Below, one piece after another: positions 16,331 through 24,887 of a DNA stretch of 64,000 nucleotides. A program made the position numbers and the translations under genes. Positions within the stretch are counted from its first letter, which is position 1. Every line of letters begins with the position of its first letter. The notes under the pieces were generated by a model. That model saw nothing but the letters and a program-made list of their open reading frames with translations, made no database searches and was not told the DNA's origin. Origin of the DNA: Halopiger aswanensis (lineage in GTDB: Archaea > Halobacteriota > Halobacteria > Halobacteriales > Natrialbaceae); the NCBI RefSeq assembly GCF_003610195.1, contig NZ_RAPO01000001.1, positions 620,001 to 684,000 on the forward strand. Direction: 5' to 3'.

Positions 16331-17101
16331 ATGGACTCGAGCGCCAACCAGCAGGCCTACGACCGCGGCCACACCATCTTCTCGCCCGACGGCCGGCTCT
16401 ACCAGGTCGAGTACGCGCGGGAAGCCGTCGAACGCGGCTCGCCGAGCGTCGGCGTCGTCGCCGACGACGGCGTCGTCCTGGCGGCCCGAAAACGGGTCCG
16501 GTCGCCGCTACTCGAGGCTGGAACGGTCGAGAAGATCCACCGGATCGACGACCACCTGGCGATCGCCTCGGCGGGCCACGCCGCCGACGCCCGCCAACTA
16601 GTCGACGTCGCGCGCCGCGAGGCACAGCGACACCGGCTGCGCTACGGCGAGCCGATCGACGCTGAACTGCTCGCGAAGCGTCTCGCCGACCACATCCAGG
16701 AGCACACCCAGACCGGCGGCTCGCGACCGTACGGGGTCGCACTGTTGGTCGCCGGCGTCGATCCGGACGGCACGGAGGGGACGCAACTCTACGAGGTCGA
16801 TCCCAGCGGCACGCCGTACGGCTGGCGAGCCGTCGCCGTCGGCAACGGCGGCCGGGACGTGCGGCAGTTCCTCGAGGACCGGCTCGGTGACGGCGAGTCC
16901 GCTTCCGGCGACCTGCAGCAGGGCACTGCGACCGCGCTCGAGGCGCTGGCGGCGACGACCGACGAACCAGAACTAACGCCGGAAACGGTCGACGTCTGGA
17001 CGCTCGAGGCCGGAGAATCGGAGACAGCGGCCTCGAGCCCGATCACGCAGCGGACCGGCGACGACCTCGCGTCGCTGCTCGCTGAACTCGAACTCGACTA
17101 A
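16331..17101 (+). CDS. 20S proteasome alpha-type subunit
   Basis: 256 residues. The alpha-specific N-terminal signature YDRGHTIFSPDGRLYQVEY plus AREAVERG is intact, followed by the conserved core RPYGVALLVAGVD. Alpha subunits form the outer rings that gate the chamber and dock AAA ATPases. C-terminal ~50 residues are acidic and less conserved. Starts one base after the beta stop (TAA-G-ATG), so alpha and beta are probably made in equal amounts; its last 4 bp overlap the stop of the convergent regulator gene. Confidence 0.92.
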   Translation: MDSSANQQAYDRGHTIFSPDGRLYQVEYAREAVERGSPSVGVVADDGVVLAARKRVRSPLLEAGTVEKIHRIDDHLAIASAGHAADARQLVDVARREAQRHRLRYGEPIDAELLAKRLADHIQEHTQTGGSRPYGVALLVAGVDPDGTEGTQLYEVDPSGTPYGWRAVAVGNGGRDVRQFLEDRLGDGESASGDLQQGTATALEALAATTDEPELTPETVDVWTLEAGESETAASSPITQRTGDDLASLLAELELD

Positions 17102-18264
17102 GAGCCGGTACTGGCGGTCGAGTCGGCCGGCTGCCCGGCGTCGACGTCAGGCTCCGGCTGCGGCGACACCGTTTCGGCGGACGCGTCGGCTCGCGTCTCT
17201 GTCTCGGGCTCGGAACCCGCATCCGAGGCCGCTTCGTCGGTCGGATCGGTCGTCGATCGCTGGACGTCGACCACGGAGAGCGTCTCGTCGACGTACAGCG
17301 CGAGGACGTCAGCCTCGAATTCGACGACGATGCGGACGGCGAACGGGTCCTCGGAGAGGACCGCTTCGGCCCACTCGGCGCCGACGTTCCAGATGGGACG
17401 GTCGTCGACCTCGCGACCGTGATCGCGGTAGAAGGCGACGACCGCGGAGTGATCCAGCAGCGTGAGGGAGACGGGACAGCGCGTCGTCGTACCGCAGGAC
17501 TCGCACTCGAGTTCGGCCTGCACGTGGTCGGCGTGTTCGGCTGGAAGTTCGTCCTGAACGTCCTCCGAGGGTTCAACGAGTCGTGCAGCGACAGTTCCGC
17601 CGCAGTCCGGACAGAGTCCGCCCCGCATGCGTCCGAGTCGGTGACGGTGGTACCGGTCGAGCGCGTCCGGAAACTCGTCGCCGTGGCTCTCGAGGCCCGA
17701 CGGCGGGAAGCCCAGATCGAGCACGGTGCGGTCGCAGCCGGCGCAGGACACCGTCACGACGTTGTCCCGCGAGCGCGCCTCGAGCGTCTCGCGGTCGCAG
17801 AACGGGCAGGGGTCCTCGAGGGCGACCGATGGGTGGTCGACGCGACGGGTGTAGGTTCCGGCCGCGATCGCTTGCGCGATGCGACGGCCGGCGTAGGTGA
17901 GTTCGTAGCCCTCGCCGTCCTCGGTTTCGCCGGCCTCGCTACCATCCCCGACCTTCCGCACGTACGACCCCTCGAGTTGCCGGAGGTGATAGGCAAATCC
18001 CGCGGTGGTGTCGACGTCGGACGCCTCGAACAGTTCGGAGAACGACGCGCTCGAGGCGCCCTCGCCCGTGGTCCGGTCGGCGAGCGTCTCGAGGATGCCC
18101 GTTCGGACGTCGTTGCCCAGCGCCTGGAAGGCGTCGCTGGGGAGCGACACCTGTTCAGTCTCACCGGTCGCGCCGCTTTCATCGGCCGTCGCGTCCGATA
18201 TCCCCGGCTCCGTCCCGTCGTCGCGGGTCTCAGTCGAGGACGCGCGCCCGTCCTGCGAAGACAT
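17098..18264 (-). CDS. ArsR-like winged-helix regulator with two zinc ribbons
   Basis: 388 residues. Residues ~45-130: winged HTH of ArsR/HTH_20 type (ALGNDVRTGILETLAD ... AYHLRQLEGSYVRK). Residues ~165-200: first Cys cluster CPFCDRETLEARS...CAGC. Residues ~220-265: second cluster CPDCGG...CESCGTTT. The C-terminal ~65 residues are Glu/Asp/Ser/Thr rich and probably disordered. The zinc ribbons may be structural or sense metal or redox state. DNA target unknown; convergent with the proteasome alpha gene. Confidence 0.83.
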   Translation of the reverse strand: MSSQDGRASSTETRDDGTEPGISDATADESGATGETEQVSLPSDAFQALGNDVRTGILETLADRTTGEGASSASFSELFEASDVDTTAGFAYHLRQLEGSYVRKVGDGSEAGETEDGEGYELTYAGRRIAQAIAAGTYTRRVDHPSVALEDPCPFCDRETLEARSRDNVVTVSCAGCDRTVLDLGFPPSGLESHGDEFPDALDRYHRHRLGRMRGGLCPDCGGTVAARLVEPSEDVQDELPAEHADHVQAELECESCGTTTRCPVSLTLLDHSAVVAFYRDHGREVDDRPIWNVGAEWAEAVLSEDPFAVRIVVEFEADVLALYVDETLSVVDVQRSTTDPTDEAASDAGSEPETETRADASAETVSPQPEPDVDAGQPADSTASTGS

Positions 18265-18342
18265 AGCACGCCCTAGGCGTCGGAGCGAAAAGTAGGTTCC
18301 GCGAGCGGCAAGGTCGTCGTTCGCCGCCGGTAGGGACGCCGA

Positions 18343-19362
18343 TCACCCGTCACAGCCGGGGAGACTCGAGATCGCTGCGGTCGTTTCCGCGACGAGATCC
18401 TCGAGCACCGCTGCTGCCGGACGAACGTCGTCGACTCCACCGACGCTCTGACCGGCGTACAGCGCCATCGCTTCGATATCGCCCTCGACGTCGGGCGTCG
18501 CGAGCGCCTCGTCGTAGCGTTCGATCGGCTCGCCGTCGCCGGTTCGAGCGACCACGTCGTCTTCGCCGGGCCGTTCCCCGGCTGGCGGTCGGCCTGCGTC
18601 CGCCCAGCGCTCGAGCGTCTCGTTCTCGAGCACGCGGTGGGGCGTGCCCGGCCAGCCCTTGTCGAACAGCGTCGTGTACTCGGTCCCGGTCTCGTTGCTC
18701 TCCGCTAGTCGGCGGCGGTACTCCTCGTGAACGGTCGCTTCCTCGGTCGCGACGAACCGGGTGCCGAGCCACGCGCCGTCGGCGCCCAGCGCGAACGCCG
18801 CCGCGATTCCCCGGCCGTCGGCGATGCCGCCCGCGGCGACGATCGGAACCGCGTCGCCGACGGCGTCCGCGACCCGCGGGACGAGCGCCGTCGTCGCGAC
18901 TTCACTCTGAACGTGGCCCCCCGCCTCGAGGCCCTGCGTCACGACGACGTCGATCCCGGCGTCGACCGCCTCGCGTGCAGCGGCCGCACTGCCGACCGTT
19001 TGCATCGCGACTGCGCCGGCGTCGTGTACCCGATCGACGTACGGCGCGGCGTCGCCGAACGAGAAGGAGACGATCGGCGCGCCCGCCTCGAGGACGGCCT
19101 CGAGATGGTCTTCAGTGTCAACTACCGTCGTCGCGTCGTCGAGCGCGAGGTTGACCGCGAACGGCGCGTCGGTCCGCTCGCGGGTGTCGTGGATTACGTC
19201 CCGCGTTTCCTCGAGGTCGCGCCAGGTCACCGCGAGGTGGCCCAGACCGCCGGCGTTCGAGACGGCCGCCGCGAGGTCGGGGTTCGTCGCGCTGCCGATC
19301 GGCGCCTGCACGATCGGGGACTCGATCTCGAGGGCGTCGCAGAGGTGCGTTCGAAGCGTCAT
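18343..19362 (-). CDS. Nitronate monooxygenase family protein
   Basis: 339-residue FMN-binding TIM barrel of the NMO/2-nitropropane dioxygenase family. Seen: IVQAPIGSATNPDLAAAVS at the N-terminus, VTQGLEAGGHV with the active-site His, and PIVAAGGIADGRG plus GADGAWLGTRF for the FMN phosphate. Oxidises propionate-3-nitronate or alkyl nitronates in characterised members; the physiological substrate here is unknown. Stand-alone gene. Confidence 0.87.
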   Translation of the reverse strand: MTLRTHLCDALEIESPIVQAPIGSATNPDLAAAVSNAGGLGHLAVTWRDLEETRDVIHDTRERTDAPFAVNLALDDATTVVDTEDHLEAVLEAGAPIVSFSFGDAAPYVDRVHDAGAVAMQTVGSAAAAREAVDAGIDVVVTQGLEAGGHVQSEVATTALVPRVADAVGDAVPIVAAGGIADGRGIAAAFALGADGAWLGTRFVATEEATVHEEYRRRLAESNETGTEYTTLFDKGWPGTPHRVLENETLERWADAGRPPAGERPGEDDVVARTGDGEPIERYDEALATPDVEGDIEAMALYAGQSVGGVDDVRPAAAVLEDLVAETTAAISSLPGCDG

Positions 19363-19451
19363 CGGAGAATCCTATCGGTTCACATTGGCCGAGTAACACG
19401 TATTCGTTGGGGTCGCCATCGCTATCCTGCTAATAAAAGTCAACCGAGTAT

Positions 19452-19462
19452 CATATTTTTAA
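19452..19462 (+). promoter_or_regulatory. TATA box of the creatininase-family gene
   Basis: CATATTTTTAA, ~28 bp upstream of ATG 19485; decides that start over the GTG at 19479. Confidence 0.55.
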
Positions 19463-19484
19463 CCGCGTCTCACCGAGTGTGCGT

Positions 19485-20243
19485 ATGTCTTCTCAGCGGT
19501 CGCTTCGCCTCGAGGAGTTGACGTGGCCGGAAGTCGAAACGGCGCTCGAGAACGGAACGCGGACGGCGATCGTCGCCGTCGGATCGATCGAACAGCACGG
19601 TCCGCACCTCCCGTTAGGGATGGACACGCTCGACGGCGACGAACTCGCCGGCCGTATCGCGCGGGAGCTCGGCGACGCGCTCGCGGCGCCGACGATACGC
19701 CCCGGTTGTTCGGGCCACCACATGGAGTTTCCCGGAACGATCACGGTCCCGCCGGAGACGCTGATGGACGTGATTCGCTCGTACTGTCGCTCGCTAGACG
19801 AACACGGCTTCGAGTACGTCGCGCTCGTTCCCACGCACGGCGGGAACTTCGCCCCCGTTAACACCGTCACGCCGGATATCGGGCGGGAGATCGACGCGAC
19901 CGTGATCTCGCTGGCCGACCTCGACGAGCACATGCGGCTCCTGAACGAGGGGCTGTCCGAGGCAGGGATCGAGTACGATCAGGACGTCATTCACGCGGGA
20001 GCCGCCGAAACGTCGATCGTGTTGGCGATCGACGAGGGGCTCGTCCGAACCGACGCCCTCGAGCCTGGCCACGAGGGTGACGTCTCTCCCGCACGGTTGC
20101 TCAGCGAGGGGTTCAAGTCGATCACCGAAAACGGCGTGCTCGGCGACCCCCGCGAGGCGACCGCCGAAGCCGGCGAACGGATCGTCGAGAAAGTCGCGGC
20201 CGCGTACGTCGACCGGATCGAAGCCGAGCGCGAGGCGGCCTGA
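19485..20243 (+). CDS. Creatininase family amidohydrolase
   Basis: 252-residue metal-dependent hydrolase. Metal/active-site motifs: GSIEQHGPHLPLGMDT (Glu, His, Asp), PGCSGHHMEFPGTI, PTHGGNF and a Glu in HAGAAETS. Archaeal members include creatininase-like enzymes and the ArfB-type formamide hydrolase of F420/riboflavin synthesis, so assignment to creatinine itself would be unsafe. Single gene with its own TATA box. Confidence 0.88.
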   Translation: MSSQRSLRLEELTWPEVETALENGTRTAIVAVGSIEQHGPHLPLGMDTLDGDELAGRIARELGDALAAPTIRPGCSGHHMEFPGTITVPPETLMDVIRSYCRSLDEHGFEYVALVPTHGGNFAPVNTVTPDIGREIDATVISLADLDEHMRLLNEGLSEAGIEYDQDVIHAGAAETSIVLAIDEGLVRTDALEPGHEGDVSPARLLSEGFKSITENGVLGDPREATAEAGERIVEKVAAAYVDRIEAEREAA

Positions 20244-20276
20244 ACGCTCGAGGGCAACGGTAACGACCGCCGTCCC

Positions 20277-20822
20277 CTACTCGAGCGTCCGCTTGTCCTT
20301 CTGCAGCACCCGCACGTTCTCGATGCCCGTCTCGGGATACTGCCCGTCCGCGTCCTTCTCGACGGCCTTGACCATGTCCCAGACGACGTTCAGGCCCGTC
20401 GTGACGCCCTCGAGGGCCTCCATCTCGCAGCCCGTCTTGCCGGTCGTCTCGACGGCGACCTCGAGTTCGACCCGGTCGTCGCCGAGTTCGAAGTCGGTCT
20501 CGACGTTCGTGATCGGGATCTGGTGGCACATCGGGATCGTCTCCCAGGTGTGTTTGACGGCCTGGACGGCGCCGACGCGGGCGGTCGCGAGCACGTCGCC
20601 CTTGCCGATCTCGTCGTCGCGGATGGCGTCGACGGTCGACGGCTGCAGGCGGATCTCGCCGGCGGCGACGGCCCGGCGCTCGCTGTCGGGTTTGTCCCCG
20701 ACGTCGACCATCTGGACGTCGCCCTCGTCGGTGGTGTGGGTGAGGTCCTTCGAGTCGGTCTCGGACGCGTCGGCCCGCGGATCCGGATTCGAACCCTCGG
20801 CCGGCGTCGGGTCATCAGACAT
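20277..20822 (-). CDS. moaC: Cyclic pyranopterin monophosphate synthase MoaC
   Basis: 181 residues. Forms cyclic pyranopterin monophosphate in molybdenum cofactor synthesis. Family motifs: MVDVGDKP near residue 38, PMCHQIPITNVE, and GCEMEALEGVTTG then MVKAVEKD. The first ~30 residues are an acidic extension common in haloarchaea. ATG at 20822 overlaps the Nnr stop by 8 bp, so the two are translationally coupled. The molybdopterin guanylyltransferase lies elsewhere in the window (48602). Confidence 0.94.
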   Translation of the reverse strand: MSDDPTPAEGSNPDPRADASETDSKDLTHTTDEGDVQMVDVGDKPDSERRAVAAGEIRLQPSTVDAIRDDEIGKGDVLATARVGAVQAVKHTWETIPMCHQIPITNVETDFELGDDRVELEVAVETTGKTGCEMEALEGVTTGLNVVWDMVKAVEKDADGQYPETGIENVRVLQKDKRTLE

Positions 20823-22248
20823 CGTCCTCACCTCCGTCCCACAGAACCGTGGGAATTTCCGCGAGCAGTTCGGAGGCGAGGAACCCGTGCTCGTCGCACT
20901 CGGCGAGTCGCTCGCCGGCCAGCCCGTTGACGTGGGCCGCTGCAGCAGCGGCGTCGAGGGGCTCGGCGTGCTCGAGTAAGGCTGCGACGATCCCGGCGAG
21001 CGTGTCGCCGGTGCCGCCGACTTTCATGCCGACTGTGCCCGACCGGCTGATCCGGGTTCGCTCGCCGTCCGTAATCACGTCGTTCGCGCCCTTCGCGAGG
21101 ACGACGTGCCCGAGGTCGGCCGCGAAGGCCTCGATCTCGTCCGCGACCGCGGCGAGGTCGTCGGTGTCGGGGCCACCCATCCTCGCGAGTTCGCCGCGGT
21201 TGGGCGTACAGACCAGCGTCGCGTCCGTTTCGACCTCGGGGACGACCTGCAGGGCGTCCGCGTCGACTACTGCGGTTCCCGTATAGGACTCGAGGAACCG
21301 CCGGACGGCCGCGAGCGTCTCGTCGGCGGTGCCGAGGCCGGGCCCGAGGACGACGGGCGTATCGTAGCCCTCGACGCGCTCGAGGAGCGCCTCGGCCCGC
21401 TCGGGCGTGAGAACGTCCTCCTCGTAGGGCTGGACGATGAGGTCCTCGCTGTACCCCTGAATCTCGCCCGCGACGGTGTCGGGTGCGGCGACGAAGGAAA
21501 GTTCGGCTCCGGCCCGGAGCGCGGCCTGAGCGGCCAGCGCGGGCGCGCCGGTGTAGGGCCCGCCGCCGATGACGTTGGGCCGCCCCTCGCGGCCGTCGGG
21601 ACGCGCGAGGTCGACGTCGCCGGGGCCGACGAACCGCTCCGCCGCGTCGGGGATGCCGATGTCGGCGACCGTCACGTCGGCCTCGAGTTCCTCGAGACCG
21701 GGCTTCGTGTCGTGGAAGGTGACGACGCGATCCGCCTCGACGCCGTTATCGGCGTGGTCGCCCGCGTCGGCGTCGAAGCCGGAGGGAACGTCGACCGAGA
21801 CGACGGTCGCGTCGGCGTCGTTGATCGCCGCGGCGGCTGTCGCGGCGGGCTCGCGGAGGTCGCCGCTGATCCCCGTCCCCAACATGGCGTCGACGACGGC
21901 GTCGCAGTCCGGTAGGTCGAACGCGCTCGAGTCCGTGACTTCGCGAGTGTCGTAGTCGGCCCGCTGGAGCGCGTCCCAGTTCTCGCAGGCGATTTCGGTG
22001 CCGATGGTTTCGGCGCGGCCGAGCAGCAGGGTGGTGACGTCGTATTCGTCGAGGAACCGGGCGGCGACGAACGCGTCCCCGCCGTTGTTCCCGCGGCCGG
22101 CGACGATCGCCACGCTCGTACCCGGCTCCGCGACCTCGCGGACCGCGCGGGCGACGGCGTGTCCGCTCGACTCCATCAACTGCTTTCGCGGCACGCCCAG
22201 CGCCGCGGCGTTCTCGTCGACGGCGGCCATCCGCTCTCCCGTGATCAT
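20815..22248 (-). CDS. nnr: Bifunctional NAD(P)H-hydrate repair enzyme Nnr
   Basis: 477 residues from ATG 22248. N-terminal half is the YjeF_N epimerase (VAGRGNNGGDAFVAAR, DAMLGTGISG, VDVPSGFD), C-terminal half the ADP/ATP-dependent NAD(P)HX dehydratase (VVLGPGLGT, NRGELARM, GTGDTLAGIVAAL). Repairs hydrated NAD(P)H. The upstream TTG at 22278 is possible but less likely. Coupled to moaC by an 8-bp overlap. Confidence 0.93.
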   Translation of the reverse strand: MITGERMAAVDENAAALGVPRKQLMESSGHAVARAVREVAEPGTSVAIVAGRGNNGGDAFVAARFLDEYDVTTLLLGRAETIGTEIACENWDALQRADYDTREVTDSSAFDLPDCDAVVDAMLGTGISGDLREPAATAAAAINDADATVVSVDVPSGFDADAGDHADNGVEADRVVTFHDTKPGLEELEADVTVADIGIPDAAERFVGPGDVDLARPDGREGRPNVIGGGPYTGAPALAAQAALRAGAELSFVAAPDTVAGEIQGYSEDLIVQPYEEDVLTPERAEALLERVEGYDTPVVLGPGLGTADETLAAVRRFLESYTGTAVVDADALQVVPEVETDATLVCTPNRGELARMGGPDTDDLAAVADEIEAFAADLGHVVLAKGANDVITDGERTRISRSGTVGMKVGGTGDTLAGIVAALLEHAEPLDAAAAAAHVNGLAGERLAECDEHGFLASELLAEIPTVLWDGGEDDV

Positions 22249-22370
22249 GTCCGAGGCTTCGACGGGCCGACCGTTCAACGTTGCGGACCGCCCGAATACC
22301 GCCGATGTGCGACCGACGACCCAAACAGATTAGGTGTCGCACCCATTGTCCTCGAGTCTCTAGTACCGGT

Positions 22371-22871
22371 GTGAACGTCTTCTGGCTCGACGAGGATCCG
22401 CGGCTCGCCGCCCGGTATCACTGCGATCAGCACGTCAACAAGCTGCTCGTCGAGGCCGCACAGGTACTGTCTACGGCGGCCCGCGAGAACGGCTACGAGC
22501 GGGAGTTTCTCTATCGGCCGACCCACGTCGACCACCCCGTCACGAAGTGGGCGACCGAGTCGCGGGCCAACTGGCTGCGCCTGCGCGACCACGCCGAGGC
22601 GCTCAACGCGGAGTTCGTCGAGCGCTACGAGAAAGACGACGACCACGCAAGCTGGCGGGTGATCCAACTGATCGAGCCCGACGAGATCTCGTTCCCGAGC
22701 GCGGAGCCGACGCCGCGCCCGCAGGCGATGCCCGACGAGTACAAGGAGCCCGGCGATCCCGTCGCCGCCTACCGCGCCTACTACGCCGGCGAAAAGGTTG
22801 ACTGGGCCGAGTGGCGCTACACCGAGGAGCCGCCGTGGCTCGAGGAGTACCGCGATCGCGTCGAGGCCTGA
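22371..22871 (+). CDS. Uncharacterised protein of a phage/bacteria-like family
   Basis: 166 residues from GTG 22371. The N-terminus NVFWLDEDPRLAARYHCDQH followed by VNKLLVEAAQVLSTAAR resembles a small family found in phages and diverse bacteria (pattern 'D-x-DP-x2-AA-x-YHCD-x-HV'), whose function I do not know. His, Cys and Asp in YHCDQH could bind metal. The later part has HPVTKWATESRANWLRL and a Trp-rich C-terminus. The GTG is chosen because the motif begins there and the upstream extension is Arg/Cys rich and unconserved-looking. Confidence 0.75.
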   Translation: MNVFWLDEDPRLAARYHCDQHVNKLLVEAAQVLSTAARENGYEREFLYRPTHVDHPVTKWATESRANWLRLRDHAEALNAEFVERYEKDDDHASWRVIQLIEPDEISFPSAEPTPRPQAMPDEYKEPGDPVAAYRAYYAGEKVDWAEWRYTEEPPWLEEYRDRVEA

Positions 22872-22991
22872 ACTCGACTAAATCGGGCCAGTAAAACGCG
22901 ATTACTTCCGAATGAAACGCGTTTCCGGCTCATTCGACGCTGCGTCGCGCTTCAGGGCGGCTCGTGCGGGGAAACCGCTCCGACGCGACGC

Positions 22992-23270
22992 TCAGTACCG
23001 AATCTCGAACCCGTCTTCGCCCTGCGGGTCTTCGTACTCGACTTCGACGTCCTCGACCTCGGCCGCGGGGCTGCCCTCGTGACAGAACTCGAGCATCGCG
23101 TCGACGGCGTCCTCCGGGCCCTCGAAGACCGCTTCGACGCGGCCGTCCTCGAGGTTCTTCACCCAGCCGTCGACGCCCTCGTCGCGGGCCGTATCGCGGG
23201 TGGTCGCGCGGTAATAGACGCCCTGTACCGTCCCAGAAACGAAGACGTGTGCGCGGGTTCGATCCGTCAT
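22992..23270 (-). CDS. acyP: Acylphosphatase
   Basis: 92 residues. Hydrolyses acyl-phosphates. Signature SGTVQGVYYRATTRDTAR carries the catalytic Arg (usual form V-Q-G-V-x-F/Y-R), and GWVKNLEDGRVE carries the catalytic Asn. ATG 23270 chosen; upstream ATG adds nine residues outside the family domain. Monocistronic. Confidence 0.9.
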   Translation of the reverse strand: MTDRTRAHVFVSGTVQGVYYRATTRDTARDEGVDGWVKNLEDGRVEAVFEGPEDAVDAMLEFCHEGSPAAEVEDVEVEYEDPQGEDGFEIRY

Positions 23271-23275
23271 ACGTG

Positions 23276-23527
23276 ATGGCTCGAGTGCGAGCGGCAAAAA
23301 TCCCGTTCGTCGGCGCCGGCCCGCGGAGCAGTCCCGAACTCGCTCGAGCGACAGCGAACGGGAGCGCCGGTCCCTCCACGGAGGCAGTGGCCCTCCGCCA
23401 CCGAGACGGAAATCACCTCGACCGGGGCGACACCGCCCTCATCGTCGCGGACGCACTCGCAACCGAGTACGGCTACCGGGAACAGCCGCTGAACCCCGAC
23501 CAGCGAACGCTCGGGGAGTTCTGCTAA
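23276..23527 (+). CDS. Possible small protein, uncertain
   Basis: 83-codon frame whose C-terminal half (RGDTALIVADALATEYGY, then EQPLNPDQRTLGEFC) has the acidic composition and codon use of real haloarchaeal genes. The N-terminal half is basic and unconvincing. An ATG at 23276 would leave only 5 bp to the divergent acylphosphatase, so the true start may be the GTG at 23387. It ends 11 bp before the next gene. Function unknown. Confidence 0.35.
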   Translation: MARVRAAKIPFVGAGPRSSPELARATANGSAGPSTEAVALRHRDGNHLDRGDTALIVADALATEYGYREQPLNPDQRTLGEFC

Positions 23528-23538
23528 TCACTATCACC

Positions 23539-23811
23539 ATGGGCATCATCGATCGCTTCGAGGAGGAATACGTGGACGTCTCGAGCAGCCGCGCATCCCT
23601 GCGAGACCTGCTCGAGTTGATCGCCGGTTCGATCCTGTTCGTCATCGGCGCGAGCGGCTTCACGTTCTATCTGCTGGGCCGAACCGCCGCAATCGCGCTC
23701 GCGGGCGTGCTCGTCGTCGTCTTCGCCGTTACGATCGTCTCGCAGGCGTACTGGGGGCTGACCGGACGGGCTGACTACGACGAAGGCGAGCGCGACAACG
23801 GCGCTCGCTGA
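23539..23811 (+). CDS. Small two-helix membrane protein
   Basis: 90 residues. Cytoplasm-like acidic start (DRFEEEYVDVSSSRASL), two hydrophobic helices (~29-48 and 51-69), and a short charged tail. No known motif. Convergent with the DNA glycosylase gene, whose stop lies 2 bp beyond its own. Confidence 0.72.
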   Translation: MGIIDRFEEEYVDVSSSRASLRDLLELIAGSILFVIGASGFTFYLLGRTAAIALAGVLVVVFAVTIVSQAYWGLTGRADYDEGERDNGAR

Positions 23812-23812
23812 G

Positions 23813-24694
23813 CTACTCGCCGGTCCGGAGGTGGTGGAAGATGTACGTCTGGGCGTAGCCTGCGTACTCCCCGCCGAGTTGCTCGCGGATCGCCCGCGAA
23901 GTTGCAGCGTAGGAGCCCTGATCGCAGTCCGGATAGTAGTCCTCGATCGCCGACTTGATCCAGGTATCCAGGGGCACGGCCTCGTCGAATCCCAGCGAGA
24001 ACAGGAGGACGCAGTCGGCGACCTTGTCTCCGACGCCGACGAACTGACAGAGGTAGTCGCGAGCGGCCTCGTACTCGAGGTCGCGCGCCTCGGCCGGGTG
24101 GGCTTCGCCGTCGGCGACCATCTCGGCCGTCCGGACGACGTAGGGTGCGCGATACCCGAGTCCCAGTTCGCGGAGTTCGGTTTCGGTCGCCGTCGCGAGC
24201 TGCTCGGGCGTCGGAAACGCGTGGTAGGTCTGGCCGTCGAAGTCGACCGGAGTGCCGTATTCCCGCGCCAGCGTCGAGACCATCCCGTGGATGCGGCTGA
24301 CGCGCATCTGCGCCGAGCAGATGAACGAGATCAGACAGCCGAAGGCCGGATCCTCGACGAGTCGCATCCCGCGGTGAGTCTCGTAGGCCTCCGCAAGCAG
24401 CGGGTCGTCCGGTGCAGCAGCGACGATCGCCTCGAGGTCGTCCTCGAGGCGCAGCAGCCGGCGCACGGTCGGTTCGGCGTCGGTCGTCGACTCCCACTCG
24501 AGGTGGCCATCGACGGTGCGGACGCGGATCACGTCGCCGTCGACGACCGTGGAGTACCACGTCCCAGCCGGGGGTTCCGTGCGGTACATTTCGCCGTCCT
24601 CGCGGCGCCAGAGGTAGGTCTGGCCGCTCTCGAGGGTTCGGTACAGGTCCAGGCCGCCGGCGAGGTCCGCGAGCGGGATCGTTCCCGTTTCCAT
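23813..24694 (-). CDS. ogg: 8-oxoguanine DNA glycosylase (OGG1/AlkA superfamily)
   Basis: 293 residues. Base-excision repair glycosylase/AP lyase. The helix-hairpin-helix-GPD region reads FVGVGDKVADCVLLF, with the catalytic Lys of bifunctional OGG enzymes, and VPLDTWIKSA with the catalytic Asp. ELGLGYRAPYV and SFICSAQMRVSRIHGM are OGG1-type. Start at 24694 because upstream codons run into a repeat-containing regulatory region. The ~190 bp upstream are shared with the divergent UPF0212 gene. Confidence 0.88.
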   Translation of the reverse strand: METGTIPLADLAGGLDLYRTLESGQTYLWRREDGEMYRTEPPAGTWYSTVVDGDVIRVRTVDGHLEWESTTDAEPTVRRLLRLEDDLEAIVAAAPDDPLLAEAYETHRGMRLVEDPAFGCLISFICSAQMRVSRIHGMVSTLAREYGTPVDFDGQTYHAFPTPEQLATATETELRELGLGYRAPYVVRTAEMVADGEAHPAEARDLEYEAARDYLCQFVGVGDKVADCVLLFSLGFDEAVPLDTWIKSAIEDYYPDCDQGSYAATSRAIREQLGGEYAGYAQTYIFHHLRTGE

Positions 24695-24779
24695 TCGTGC
24701 GTGGCTTCGGGGGCGACGGCTTGGGCCTTTCGAACCGGGGCGAAGTCGGATGAACCGTTTTCGAGGCAGACAGCCGGGT

Positions 24780-24835
24780 TCAACCACTCGTGGTATCGGC
24801 TCAACCACTCGTGGTCGGTCAGGCAGTGAGTGGTT
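24780..24835. promoter_or_regulatory. Tandem operator-like repeats between ogg and the UPF0212 gene
   Basis: TCAACCACTCGTGGT occurs at 24780-24794 and again at 24801-24815, exactly 21 bp apart (two helical turns). Each contains the inverted repeat ACCAC-TC-GTGGT. A third, partial site in reverse orientation, TGAGTGGTT, is at 24827-24835. They lie ~55 bp upstream of the ATG at 24888 and ~90 bp upstream of ogg. Confidence 0.7.
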
Positions 24836-24887
24836 TCGAACGGTCCGGAGGCGAACCTTGATACTGTAGGCGACACAATGTCTAGGT

